64,000 bases of DNA. Origin: Hoeflea_A sp965249925 (GTDB lineage: Bacteria > Pseudomonadota > Alphaproteobacteria > Rhizobiales > Rhizobiaceae). Made by a program: the position numbers and the translations under genes. Shown here piece by piece: positions 1 through 8,695 of this stretch. The DNA lies in assembly GCA_965249925.1 (NCBI GenBank), contig OZ252260.1:3968001-4032000 (forward strand), written 5' to 3'. How positions within the stretch are numbered: position 1 is the first letter of the stretch; the number at the start of each line of letters is the position of its first letter. Under the pieces are notes generated by a model. That model saw only the letters and a list, made by a program, of their open reading frames with translations. It had not been told where the DNA came from and searched no databases.

Positions 1-38
1 TACCGGTCACCGGTGCCGCCGCATTCGATTGTGACCGG

Positions 39-1919
39 ATGGCCATCGAATCCTTTGAAATGCTGAACAGCGGCCTGTTGATCATCGGCAGTCTGCTGGT
101 GATGCTGATGGCGGTTGGATTTACGTTTTTGGAAGCCGGACTGGTCTCACGCAAATCAGTAGCGTCGGTCCTGACCAAGAACGTGACGGCATTCGCGGTT
201 TGCGCCGCGACGTTTTTTGCGTTGGGGTTCAGCGTCCTGAGCAATGGGATGGGCGCCTTCGACCTGCAAGCCCTGAATGTCTGGAGCCGCCCGTCCTACG
301 GCACGAAATCCGCCGAGTGGCTCTACCAGATGCTGTTTGCGGCGGCATGCACCTCCATTGTCTCCGGCGCCGTCGCGGAGCGGATCCGGATCGGCAGTTT
401 CCTCGTCTTCGCCATGGTCAATGCCGGCCTGATCTATCCGATCGTCGGGCATTGGGTCTGGGGCGGCGGCTGGCTTCAGCAGATGGGCTTCGTGGATTTT
501 GCCGGGGCCACGGTCGTGCATGGAACCGGCGGCTGGGCAGCCCTCATGGCATGCCTGTTTCTCGGGCCGCGGCTCAACCGGTTCGAAGCTCCGGACAATG
601 CCGCCAGTCTGTCGCCGTCTTCCCTGCCATTGACGACCCTGGGCGTCTTCCTGCTGTGGATCGGCTGGTTCGGCTTCAACGGTGGCTCCGTACTGCCGAT
701 TGCCGACATTTCCGGCATCGAAACGATAGCCGATGTCATAGTGTTTACCAATGCGGGTGCCGTGGGCGGTATGCTGTTCGGCGTCGGCTTTTCGCAGCTC
801 GTCCTGCGTCGATGGGATCTAGGTCTCATTCTCAACAGCGCGCTCGCGGGCCTTGTCGCCGTGACGGCCGCTCCCTATGGCGATCCGGCGGCGCTCGCCT
901 TTCTATGGGGCGCGGTCGGCGCGGGATTGATGCTGGCGACGACGAAGCTGCTCGAGGCCTTGCGCGTCGATGATGTCGTCGGATCGGCAGCGGTGCATCT
1001 TGTTCCCGGGATATTCTCGACAATCGTGGTGGCCGGCTACCAGAATGGCGGCACCTATGGCGTGCAGTCGATGGGGGTGCTGGCGGCGGCGTTGTGGGTC
1101 GTCGGCTGCAACCTGCTGCTTTGGACGATATTGCGCTATTCGGTTGGGATACGGCTTTCTCCGCTGGAGGAAATCAAGGGGAGCGACCTTTCCGAGGTCG
1201 GACTCGAGGCCTACGATCTGATCGATGCGGACATGCAGCACTTTTCTTATTTTGCCACCCACGACCTGAAGCAGCCATTGCGCTCGATCCACTCGTTCGC
1301 CCAGTTGCTGGAGGCAAATCCATCCGAGCCGGACAGCCGGCGTTTTGTAGCGAACATCAAGGAAGCCTCGGCCAAGATGGGAAGTATCATCGATGACCTG
1401 ATCAGCTATTCGAGGCTGAATCATGTCAGTGCCGAACCGCACAGAATCGATATCGAGAGGCTTGCCCGCGATACGTTCGATCGCTGCCGAACTCTGGACT
1501 ATCCTCGTCAGGATCATAATTTCACGACAAAAGATCTGCCCACAGTGTATTGTAATAAAATATTGATAAGCCATGTATTTAACAATATTATAGAGAATGC
1601 GATAAAGTATAGAGCTAAAGAAAGATCGCTCCTGGTCGAGGTCGAGGCGGAGGACAGGCCAAAAGTGTGGGTATTTCGGATTTCCGACAATGGTTCGGGT
1701 ATCGAGCAGCATCACCGAAATCTGATCTTTCAGATGTTTTCGCGCTGCCACGCGGACGCGGATGTGTCCGGCAACGGAATAGGGCTTGCCATCGTTCGAA
1801 AGGCCGTTTACCGCCTTGGCGGTGTGATCTGGGTCCAGTCGCGCCCCGGTGTCGGTACATCTTTCTTTTTTACGCTGCCCAAGGATCCGCTGTCATCCGC
1901 AGCACGCGATGGTGCATGA
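39..1919 (+). CDS. Ammonium transporter-histidine kinase fusion (Amt-HK)
   Basis: This 626-residue protein joins an Amt/Rh-type ammonium channel to a sensor histidine kinase, so it probably reports ammonium passage at the inner membrane. The Amt part covers about residues 5-370 in hydrophobic segments and keeps the twin pore histidines: His161 in VVHGTGG and His320 in SAAVHLVPG. The kinase follows a short linker. Its H-box is FATHDLKQPLRS (phospho-acceptor His408), the N-box HVFNNIIENA is near 512-521, the G1 box DNGSGIE near 550 and the G2 box GNGIGLAI near 578. The H-box resembles that of phytochrome-type kinases. The reading frame is open upstream to the window edge, but the Amt domain begins right after this ATG, so little is likely missing. 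The TGA overlaps the start of the next gene (ATGA), which encodes a receiver protein. Codons 505-530 are unusually AT-rich. The domain assignment is strong; the ammonium-sensing role is inferred. Confidence 0.9.
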   Translation: MAIESFEMLNSGLLIIGSLLVMLMAVGFTFLEAGLVSRKSVASVLTKNVTAFAVCAATFFALGFSVLSNGMGAFDLQALNVWSRPSYGTKSAEWLYQMLFAAACTSIVSGAVAERIRIGSFLVFAMVNAGLIYPIVGHWVWGGGWLQQMGFVDFAGATVVHGTGGWAALMACLFLGPRLNRFEAPDNAASLSPSSLPLTTLGVFLLWIGWFGFNGGSVLPIADISGIETIADVIVFTNAGAVGGMLFGVGFSQLVLRRWDLGLILNSALAGLVAVTAAPYGDPAALAFLWGAVGAGLMLATTKLLEALRVDDVVGSAAVHLVPGIFSTIVVAGYQNGGTYGVQSMGVLAAALWVVGCNLLLWTILRYSVGIRLSPLEEIKGSDLSEVGLEAYDLIDADMQHFSYFATHDLKQPLRSIHSFAQLLEANPSEPDSRRFVANIKEASAKMGSIIDDLISYSRLNHVSAEPHRIDIERLARDTFDRCRTLDYPRQDHNFTTKDLPTVYCNKILISHVFNNIIENAIKYRAKERSLLVEVEAEDRPKVWVFRISDNGSGIEQHHRNLIFQMFSRCHADADVSGNGIGLAIVRKAVYRLGGVIWVQSRPGVGTSFFFTLPKDPLSSAARDGA

Positions 1920-2638
1920 CCATGACGCATGTAAACGATCCGGATTTGGTCATCGGCGCGGCGGTTCGGGAAAGACGCCGCAAGCTTGGCTTGAGCCAGA
2001 CCGGTCTGGCCGAGCAGCTGGGCATATCGCATCAACTTCTGCAGAAACAGGAGGCCGGGGAGTCGCGCGTATCGGCGGTGCAGCTCTACCGTTTGGCCCG
2101 GGAGCTCGGTGTTCCGGTCGATTACTTCTACAACCGGCTGAACACCAAGGCGACCGGCGCCGTTCGCCAACCCCGCTCCGAAGACGTCATTTCCGAACGA
2201 GCGCCCCGCAGCCTCTCTCTGCTTCTTGTCGAGGATAACAGCCACGACCAGTTGTTGTTTCTGAAGGCCGTCGAGGCTTGTGAAACCGAGACCGAGGTGC
2301 AATGCTGCTCGACCGCCGTGGAAGCGGAAGATTATTTGCGTGCCGTTGGAACGCCCTCGGGCGTGGCACGTCCGCCCGATCTAATCTTTCTCGATCTCAA
2401 GTTACCGAAACTGTCCGGACTGGAATTCCTCAAGAGCATTTCGCACAATTCGAACTATTGGCACCAGCCCATTATCGTGCTGTCGAACTCGGTGAACGCG
2501 TCGGAGATGTATGAGTGCTACCGACATGGCGCCAGCGCCTTTGTCTGCAAGCCATACGACTTTTACCGGTTTGTCCGGGTCATCGGGACCATCCTGATTT
2601 ATTGGAGCGAAACGGTGGTCGCACCGACCACCTATTAG
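1916..2638 (+). CDS. XRE-type HTH / response-regulator receiver protein
   Basis: This 240-residue protein has an N-terminal helix-turn-helix of the XRE/Cro type (about residues 10-72; LGLSQTGLAEQLGISHQLLQ) and a C-terminal receiver domain (about 99-228). The receiver has the acidic pair in LLLVEDN, phospho-acceptor Asp160 in LIFLDLKLPKLSG, and Lys212 in CKPYD. It resembles Rcp1-type receivers that partner phytochrome kinases. Start choice: the ATG at 1916 overlaps the TGA of the Amt-kinase gene as ATGA, implying translational coupling. A second in-frame ATG at 1922 is also possible. It is the obvious cognate regulator of the upstream kinase. Having the DNA-binding domain before the receiver reverses the usual order in bacterial response regulators. 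The target genes are unknown. Confidence 0.88.
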   Translation: MTMTHVNDPDLVIGAAVRERRRKLGLSQTGLAEQLGISHQLLQKQEAGESRVSAVQLYRLARELGVPVDYFYNRLNTKATGAVRQPRSEDVISERAPRSLSLLLVEDNSHDQLLFLKAVEACETETEVQCCSTAVEAEDYLRAVGTPSGVARPPDLIFLDLKLPKLSGLEFLKSISHNSNYWHQPIIVLSNSVNASEMYECYRHGASAFVCKPYDFYRFVRVIGTILIYWSETVVAPTTY

Positions 2639-2654
2639 TTTCAACCGGCTCTAG

Positions 2655-4067
2655 CTAGACCGCGCCCTTGCCGGAGGTGAATGGCGAGTTGGCGGTTGGC
2701 GGTATCTGAACGCTGGGCTCGTCGGGCGGTTGCTGCGGCGGTTCTGCGGCGAGTCGGTCGATAACGCGCAGGCACACGATGGCGGATGCGGTCCCAAAAA
2801 AAATCGCTCCCATGCCGAACCCGGCAAGCACGCCCTCCGCACCGTAGAGACGGGACCCCAGCCAGCAGAAAGGGATCACGCCGAGTGTCGATCGGCCCCA
2901 ATTGAAAGCTGTGGAAAGCAGCGGGAAGCCAAGATTGTTGAACGCAGCATTGGAAACGAACAGCAGGCCATTGAACAGAAACGAGAAGCTCACAAAGAGG
3001 CAGAAGAACACCACCAGATCGCGGGCTTCGGCCTGCACGCCGAAAACATCGGCGATCAGGTTCCGGCCAGCGGCCAGCAATAGAGAGATGACGAGCACGT
3101 AAATGCCGATGACCATGAACGAGTTGCGCATCGTGCTGCGCAGCCGGTCAAAGCGCAACGCGCCATAGTTCTGGCCGAGGATCGGACCCACCGCGCCCGA
3201 CATGGCGAAGATGGCACCAAAGGCAACCGGGATAAGCCGGCCGACGACCGCCCAGCCAGCCACCGCGTCGTCACCGTAATCGGCCATGAGGACGGTGACA
3301 TAGGCGTTGCCGACCGGGGTGGCAAGCTGCGTGAGGATTGCCGGGCCGGCGATATAGGCGAATGGGCGAACCGTATCGAGGATCACCTCGCGCTTCGGAA
3401 GCGCCAGCAGATTGTGGACACGCACCAGTCCGTAATAGCCGACGACGATCAGGCTGAAGCGGGACAACACCGTGGAGATCGCGGCGCCATGGATGCCGAG
3501 GTCCAGCGCGAAAATAAAGATCGGATCAAGGATGGCGGTCGCCGCACCGGCGATCAGTGTCACATACATGGCGCGCTTGGCGTCGCCGACAGCCCGCAGC
3601 AGGCCGGACATGGTCATGCCCATCCCGAGAACCGGCAGGGAAGGCAAGACGATCTGCATGAATTCGACAGTCAGGCGCCTGGTGTCTCCGCGCGCGCCCA
3701 TGAAGCCGATGACCGCATCCAGATTTGGAAACAACAGCACGGCCGCGAGCAGCATGACGATCGTGGTGAACAGCAGTGACGCACCGGCCAGCTGTCGCGC
3801 CCGGGCCCGCTCTCCGGCACCGAGTGCCCTTGACGTAATGGCGGTCCCGGCGATCGACAGGCCGATGCCGATTGAAATCAAGAAAAAGATAACCGTGCCG
3901 GCGTAGCCGATGGCGGCCGCCAACTCCTGCTGGCCGAGCAGGGAGATGTAGAACAGATTGAGCGCATCGACCATGAACACCGCGACCAGCCCGACCGAAC
4001 CGGTCGCCGACATCACGATGACGTGTCGTAGCGTCGAGCCTGTGACAAACTTCGCCGGTGCACTCAT
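2655..4067 (-). CDS. MATE-family multidrug/toxin efflux transporter
   Basis: This 470-residue protein has about 12 hydrophobic segments arranged as two similar halves. This is the size and layout of MATE (NorM/DinF-type) exporters, which expel cationic drugs or metabolites using Na+ or H+ gradients. Family-like stretches include the N-terminal SLLGQQELAAAIGYAGT and the mid-protein GAAISTVLSRF. The C-terminal tail beyond residue 440 is polar and probably cytoplasmic. It starts 27 bp downstream of the Kef-type antiporter gene on the same strand, so the two may share a transcript. Its stop lies 16 bp from the end of the convergent HTH-receiver gene. The substrate cannot be inferred from sequence. 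Confidence 0.88.
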   Translation of the reverse strand: MSAPAKFVTGSTLRHVIVMSATGSVGLVAVFMVDALNLFYISLLGQQELAAAIGYAGTVIFFLISIGIGLSIAGTAITSRALGAGERARARQLAGASLLFTTIVMLLAAVLLFPNLDAVIGFMGARGDTRRLTVEFMQIVLPSLPVLGMGMTMSGLLRAVGDAKRAMYVTLIAGAATAILDPIFIFALDLGIHGAAISTVLSRFSLIVVGYYGLVRVHNLLALPKREVILDTVRPFAYIAGPAILTQLATPVGNAYVTVLMADYGDDAVAGWAVVGRLIPVAFGAIFAMSGAVGPILGQNYGALRFDRLRSTMRNSFMVIGIYVLVISLLLAAGRNLIADVFGVQAEARDLVVFFCLFVSFSFLFNGLLFVSNAAFNNLGFPLLSTAFNWGRSTLGVIPFCWLGSRLYGAEGVLAGFGMGAIFFGTASAIVCLRVIDRLAAEPPQQPPDEPSVQIPPTANSPFTSGKGAV

Positions 4068-4094
4068 CGGCCGGGCTTTCCGGCCGCGTTATCC

Positions 4095-5954
4095 TCATCC
4101 GGTTTCACGGATCGATCCCGGCTCCGTTTGAACGGAGGCGTCGCTTTCGGGCGCACCCTCATCGGCCGGGTTCTCCAGGTCAAGCCGTTCCGCCTCTTTG
4201 GTCGGTTTGACCAGCGGTTCCGGCGAGACGGGCTTGGTGTGCAGCATATCGCCACCGGCCGCGATGCCCTCGACCGCCTGGACCTTCAGCCGTTCCTCGT
4301 CACGCCGCCGCGTCTCGTCGAGAATGGCTTGCACCCTTTGCGGGTCGATATCTAAAGCCTCGAGCACGTTGTGGCTGAAGAGAAAGCTCGATTCCAGCGT
4401 TTCACGCAGTTCGTATTCAACGCCCCGCTCACGCAGCGAAAGCGTGTGAGCTCGGTCATATGCGCGGCAGAAGATGCGCACATCCGGATATTCCGACTGC
4501 AGCAGGTCGACGATCTTGTCGGTGGTCGCCTTGCCGTGGGTACAGATGGCGACAAGCTTGGCGCGCCGGACACCGGCCGCTTCCAGCACATTGCGTCGCG
4601 TTCCGTCGCCGAAATAGATCTTGAATCCGAATTTCGTGGCACTGCGGACCCGATCGGCCGAATGATCGATGATGGTGACATCCAGCCCGCTGGCCAGCAG
4701 CGTTTGCGAAACGATCTGTCCGAACCGGGAAAAGCCGATCATCAGCACGTCCGCACCGGCGCCGTCGAAATCTTCTCCGAGTTCTTCCGGCTTGGTTTGC
4801 GGCACCAGCCGCTTGGTGATCGCAGACGCCAGCGGCGTTAACGCCATCGACACAGTGACCACGGCAATCAGCAGCGACGCGGTGGCGTGGCTGAAGATGC
4901 CGGCGGTGGCGGCAGCCGTGAAAATAACGAAACCGAACTCCCCGGCCTGCGGCAGCAGTCCAGCTATTCTCAGCGAATCAGAGGTGTTTGATCCGAACAG
5001 GCGGCACAATGCGAAAATGATCGTGCTCTTGACCACCATCAGGACGGGCACCGCCACGCAGATGACGATCCAGTTCTTGACGATGACATCGATGTCGAGG
5101 GACAGGCCGACGGCGATGAAGAACAGTGCGAACAGGACGCCGCGAAACGGATCGATATCAGCTTCGAGTTCGTGCCGGTAGGCTGATTCGGCCAGCAGCA
5201 CCCCGGCCAGGAAGGAGCCCATGGCCATTGACAGGCCGGCGAAATCCATCAGGGTCGCGGCACCGACCACAACAAACAGCGCAGCGGCGATCATCACTTC
5301 GCGCGCACCGGTGCTGGCAATGAGTTGAAACACCGGATTGATCAGGTACTTCCCGGCCAACACCAGAAACGCGATGGCGCCAAGCGCGATGGCAAAATCG
5401 CGAATCGGCACCGTATCGAGTTCGGTGCTGGCCGGTGCCAGCAAGGGCACCATCGCCAGGATCGGGACGATCGCCAGGTCCTGAAACAGCAGGACCGAAA
5501 AAGCCCGTTGACCGTAGGCGGTGCTTCTTTCTCCGCGTTCTTCCAGGATCTGCAGGGCGAAGGCGGTGGATGAGAGCGCCAGCCCGAACCCGATGATCAC
5601 GGCCGCCTGCAACGTCTGCTTATCGAGAAAGATCGCCAGCGGCATCAGCACCAGACCGGTCAGCAGAACCTGCGCGACGCCGAGCCCAAAGATCTCGCGC
5701 TTCATCGACCACAGGCGCGTCGGCTTGAGCTCGAGCCCGATGATGAACAGCAGAAAGACGACGCCGAGTTCAGCAAAGTGGAGAATATGCTCGCCATTGG
5801 TGATGAGGCGCAGCATGGGTCCGATCAGGATGCCGGCCGCAAGGTATCCCAGCACGGTGCCAAGGCCGATGCGTTTTGACAGCGGCGCCGCGACGACCGC
5901 GCCCGCTAGGAGCAGGAGTGCATATGCGTAAAAGGATAGGTCTCCAGCTTCCAT
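4095..5954 (-). CDS. kefB: Kef-type K+/H+ antiporter (CPA2 family)
   Basis: This 619-residue inner-membrane protein has an N-terminal CPA2 cation:proton antiporter domain (residues 1 to about 375; SKRIGLGTVLGYLAAGILIG near the start, GLALSSTAFALQIL mid-domain). An RCK_N/NAD-binding domain follows at about 400-520, with a Rossmann-type stretch VLMIGFSRFGQIVSQTL and GDGTRRNVLEAAG. The tail is polar and acidic. Kef proteins release K+ and acidify the cytoplasm during electrophile stress, usually gated by glutathione adducts. No KefF/KefG-type ancillary protein is adjacent, so the gating ligand is uncertain. The gene faces away from pmbA across about 220 bp that must hold both promoters. The kefB symbol marks the family; kefC-like is equally possible. 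Confidence 0.88.
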   Translation of the reverse strand: MEAGDLSFYAYALLLLAGAVVAAPLSKRIGLGTVLGYLAAGILIGPMLRLITNGEHILHFAELGVVFLLFIIGLELKPTRLWSMKREIFGLGVAQVLLTGLVLMPLAIFLDKQTLQAAVIIGFGLALSSTAFALQILEERGERSTAYGQRAFSVLLFQDLAIVPILAMVPLLAPASTELDTVPIRDFAIALGAIAFLVLAGKYLINPVFQLIASTGAREVMIAAALFVVVGAATLMDFAGLSMAMGSFLAGVLLAESAYRHELEADIDPFRGVLFALFFIAVGLSLDIDVIVKNWIVICVAVPVLMVVKSTIIFALCRLFGSNTSDSLRIAGLLPQAGEFGFVIFTAAATAGIFSHATASLLIAVVTVSMALTPLASAITKRLVPQTKPEELGEDFDGAGADVLMIGFSRFGQIVSQTLLASGLDVTIIDHSADRVRSATKFGFKIYFGDGTRRNVLEAAGVRRAKLVAICTHGKATTDKIVDLLQSEYPDVRIFCRAYDRAHTLSLRERGVEYELRETLESSFLFSHNVLEALDIDPQRVQAILDETRRRDEERLKVQAVEGIAAGGDMLHTKPVSPEPLVKPTKEAERLDLENPADEGAPESDASVQTEPGSIRETG

Positions 5955-6176
5955 TCCAAATGCCTTCGCAGATCCTCCGCAGACTCTTCGCCCAAAGCTC
6001 TTAGAGATTGTTTAAGCCAAATGGAACCGATTCTGTCCGCGGCAAGAAAGGCAGAACCGCACCGTCGGGTAATCTACAGTATGCGGGGCGGTTTAACCAA
6101 GCCGGTGGCGGCCGGTTTCAAGGCCTTGATGACGGCGCACGGTCACAATAAATGGATACTCGAGAAAGGTCATTCG

Positions 6177-7523
6177 ATGTCCCAGCAAAACAAGACTCAG
6201 GAACTGCTCGACAGGGCGACGCAACTTGTCGAAGCGGCGAAACGCGCGGGTGCCGACCGCTGCGATACCGTGGTTTCCCGCGGCAGTTCGACTTCGGTGA
6301 GTGTGCGTCTTGGCAAGGTCGAGGGCACCGAAGCGTCCGAAGGCGACGGATTCTCCCTGCGCGTGTTTGTTGGCAGGCGGGTGGCCAGCGTCTCGGCCAA
6401 CGCCGGCACCGATGCCGATGAGCTGGCTTCCCGTGCGGTTGCCATGGCGCGCGTTTCGCCGGAGGATCCCTACGCAACGCTCGCCGAACCTAAGGATCTG
6501 GCGGAACACGTCGATGACCTTGACCTGTTCGATCCGACGGAAGTCGGCGCGCAGGCGCTGACCGAGGCGGCCTTGGCCATGGAGGATACCGCGCGCGCTG
6601 TTCCGGGAGTCACCAATTCCGGCGGAGCGAGCGCCTCAGCGGGCATGGGCGGTCTCGTTCTCGTGACATCGGATGGTTTCTCCGGTGCCTATGTGGGCAC
6701 CCGTTTCGGCCGATCCGTTAGCGTCATTGCCGGTGAGGGTACCGCCATGGAGCGCGACTACGAATTCGACTCGCGGCTGTACTACGCCGACCTCGATGCG
6801 CCCGAGATCATCGGCAAGGCCGCAGGCGAGCGTGCGGTGCGCCGGCTCAACCCGCGCCAAGCCGAAACCGGCAGCGATGTCACGGTGGTTCTCGATCCCA
6901 GAGTGGCCCGTGGTTTCGTTGGCCATCTGGCGGCCGCCATCAATGGTACTGCCGTAGCCCGCAAGACCAGTTTCCTGCGCGACCGGATGGGCGAGCAGGT
7001 GATGCGCGCCGGCACACTGATTACCGACGATCCGCAAATCGTCAGGGGGCCGGCGTCGCGGCCTTTCGATGGCGAAGGGGTACGCGGCACCCGGCTCGAA
7101 ATGGTGCGCGACGGTTTACTGCAATGCTGGTTTCTGTCGACCGGCACGGCCCGTGAACTGGGTCTGCATACCAATGGCCGTGGCGTGCGCAGCGGATCGA
7201 ATGTCAATCCCGCATCGACCAATTTGGCCCTCGAACCCGGCGATATCAGTCCCGAGGCCCTGATCCGCGACGTTGGTTCGGGATTTTATGTTACGGAAGT
7301 GATCGGCCAGGGCGTCAACATGATCACCGGCGAATATAGCCGCGGCGCCTCAGGCTTTCTTATTGAAAATGGCGAATTGACCTATCCGGTGTCCGAAGTC
7401 ACTATCGCTTCCAACCTCAAGGACATGTTCATGGCTGTGACGCCGGCCAACGACATCGACCGCAAATTCGGCACCGCTTCGCCCACTCTGGCGATCGAGG
7501 GCATGACGCTTGCCGGAAAATGA
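6177..7523 (+). CDS. pmbA: TldD/PmbA-family metallopeptidase (PmbA-like)
   Basis: This 448-residue cytoplasmic protein matches PmbA/TldE, the non-catalytic partner of TldD in heterodimeric proteases that process modified peptides and act on CcdA-type antitoxins. Family features include GVTNSGGASASAGMGGLVLVT in the middle and the C-terminal VGSGFYVTEVIGQGVNMITG. I chose the ATG at 6177 because GAGAAAGG lies just upstream and the protein then begins in the usual place (MSQQNKTQELLDRATQ). An earlier in-frame ATG at 6021 would add 52 residues of unrelated character. It overlaps the next gene by 14 bp and opens the envelope cluster. A TldD partner is not in this window. Confidence 0.9.
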   Translation: MSQQNKTQELLDRATQLVEAAKRAGADRCDTVVSRGSSTSVSVRLGKVEGTEASEGDGFSLRVFVGRRVASVSANAGTDADELASRAVAMARVSPEDPYATLAEPKDLAEHVDDLDLFDPTEVGAQALTEAALAMEDTARAVPGVTNSGGASASAGMGGLVLVTSDGFSGAYVGTRFGRSVSVIAGEGTAMERDYEFDSRLYYADLDAPEIIGKAAGERAVRRLNPRQAETGSDVTVVLDPRVARGFVGHLAAAINGTAVARKTSFLRDRMGEQVMRAGTLITDDPQIVRGPASRPFDGEGVRGTRLEMVRDGLLQCWFLSTGTARELGLHTNGRGVRSGSNVNPASTNLALEPGDISPEALIRDVGSGFYVTEVIGQGVNMITGEYSRGASGFLIENGELTYPVSEVTIASNLKDMFMAVTPANDIDRKFGTASPTLAIEGMTLAGK

Positions 7524-8301
7524 AGCCCCAACCGACGACCTGAATTTGATCACGATGGCCGCCCAACAGGCCGGCCGCATCGCGATGGATTATTTCCGTT
7601 CCGATCCGCAGGTCTGGTACAAGGGAGGCACCTCGCCGGTGAGCGAGGCAGACATTGCCGTTGACCGGTATCTTCAAGGGTTGCTGCGCAACGCCCGACC
7701 CGACTACGGATGGCTGTCCGAAGAGACCGAAGACGACCAGTCGCGTCTCGACGAAAGCTCGGTTTTCGTCGTCGATCCCATCGACGGGACCCGGGCTTTC
7801 ATTCAGGGTGAAAACGGCTGGTGCGTCAGTGTTGCGGTTGTGCATGACGGCCGGTCGGTGGCGGGCGTGCTCGCCTGTCCGGCCCGCGATGAAGTCTTTA
7901 CCGCTGAAATTGATGCGCCTTCCCGCAAAAACGGCGCGGTCATCCAGGTGGCCAAGCCAGGGACCAATCCCAGAATTGCCGCGCCGAAGTCCGTGATGGG
8001 CAAGATACCGGAAGGGGCGCTTAAGAACCTCGAACGCGTCCCCCACATATCGTCGCTGGCCTACCGTTTGGCAATGGTCGCCGACGGCCGGCTTGCGGCG
8101 ACGTTCGTCAAGCCCAATGCCAGCGATTGGGACCTGGCGGCCGCCGATCTGATCCTGCGGCAGGCTGGCGGCCGGTTGACCGACATCCATGGCGATCCGC
8201 TGCGCTATAATCGCGGCGACACGACCCACGGGATTCTCATAGCCGCGCCGTCGGAACTGCTGCCCACCCTGCGTGATGCCGTCGCAGGCATTGATTTTTA
8301 A
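7510..8301 (+). CDS. Inositol-monophosphatase-family phosphatase (CysQ-like)
   Basis: This 263-residue member of the Li+-sensitive, Mg2+-dependent phosphatase family has the metal-binding motifs DPIDGTRAFIQG (near residue 80) and WDLAAADLILRQAGG (near 203). Such enzymes hydrolyse inositol phosphates or 3'(2'),5'-bisphosphonucleotides such as PAP. The sequence alone does not decide between these. The start overlaps the end of pmbA by 14 bp, indicating cotranscription. It sits at the position it holds in the conserved rhizobial pmbA-waaA-lpxK cluster. Confidence 0.9.
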   Translation: MPENEAPTDDLNLITMAAQQAGRIAMDYFRSDPQVWYKGGTSPVSEADIAVDRYLQGLLRNARPDYGWLSEETEDDQSRLDESSVFVVDPIDGTRAFIQGENGWCVSVAVVHDGRSVAGVLACPARDEVFTAEIDAPSRKNGAVIQVAKPGTNPRIAAPKSVMGKIPEGALKNLERVPHISSLAYRLAMVADGRLAATFVKPNASDWDLAAADLILRQAGGRLTDIHGDPLRYNRGDTTHGILIAAPSELLPTLRDAVAGIDF

Positions 8302-8371
8302 GGGATAAATCGGTACCGGGTAAGCTGATCGACCCGACGGTCGATTGAGTGGGGCCGCAGGGAGCATCACC

Positions 8372-8605
8372 ATGGAAAATCAGGAGCAGCAGCTTCTCCA
8401 TCTGGTATTCGGAGGCGAACTGGAGAACCTCAGCAACATCCGCTTCAGGGATCTGGACGAACTGGATATTGTCGGGATCTACCCCAATTACAAGACCGCC
8501 TATGTCGCCTGGAAGGAACGGTCGCAGAAGACCGTGGACAACGCCCACATGCGTTACTTCATTGTCCACATGCACAAGCTGCTCAGCCCCGATACCGAGG
8601 ACTGA
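8372..8605 (+). CDS. DUF4170 small protein
   Basis: This 77-residue soluble protein of unknown function matches the DUF4170 pattern: HLVFGGELENL, DIVGIYPNYKTAYVAWK and the tail MRYFIVHMHKLLSP. The ATG at 8372 follows GGAGCATCACC, giving a good ribosome-binding site; an in-frame upstream start at 8345 adds only nine residues. In alphaproteobacteria it is repeatedly found between the inositol-phosphatase and DUF374 genes of this cluster. This hints at a link to envelope assembly, but no activity is known to me. Confidence 0.88.
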   Translation: MENQEQQLLHLVFGGELENLSNIRFRDLDELDIVGIYPNYKTAYVAWKERSQKTVDNAHMRYFIVHMHKLLSPDTED

Positions 8606-8695
8606 TGCAGGCATGCCCAACTGTTGGTGCCAGGCGGATGACCATGATGTGGTGCGCCTTTTAAACATCCACGCCGTCACGCCGGGTATCAGCAG

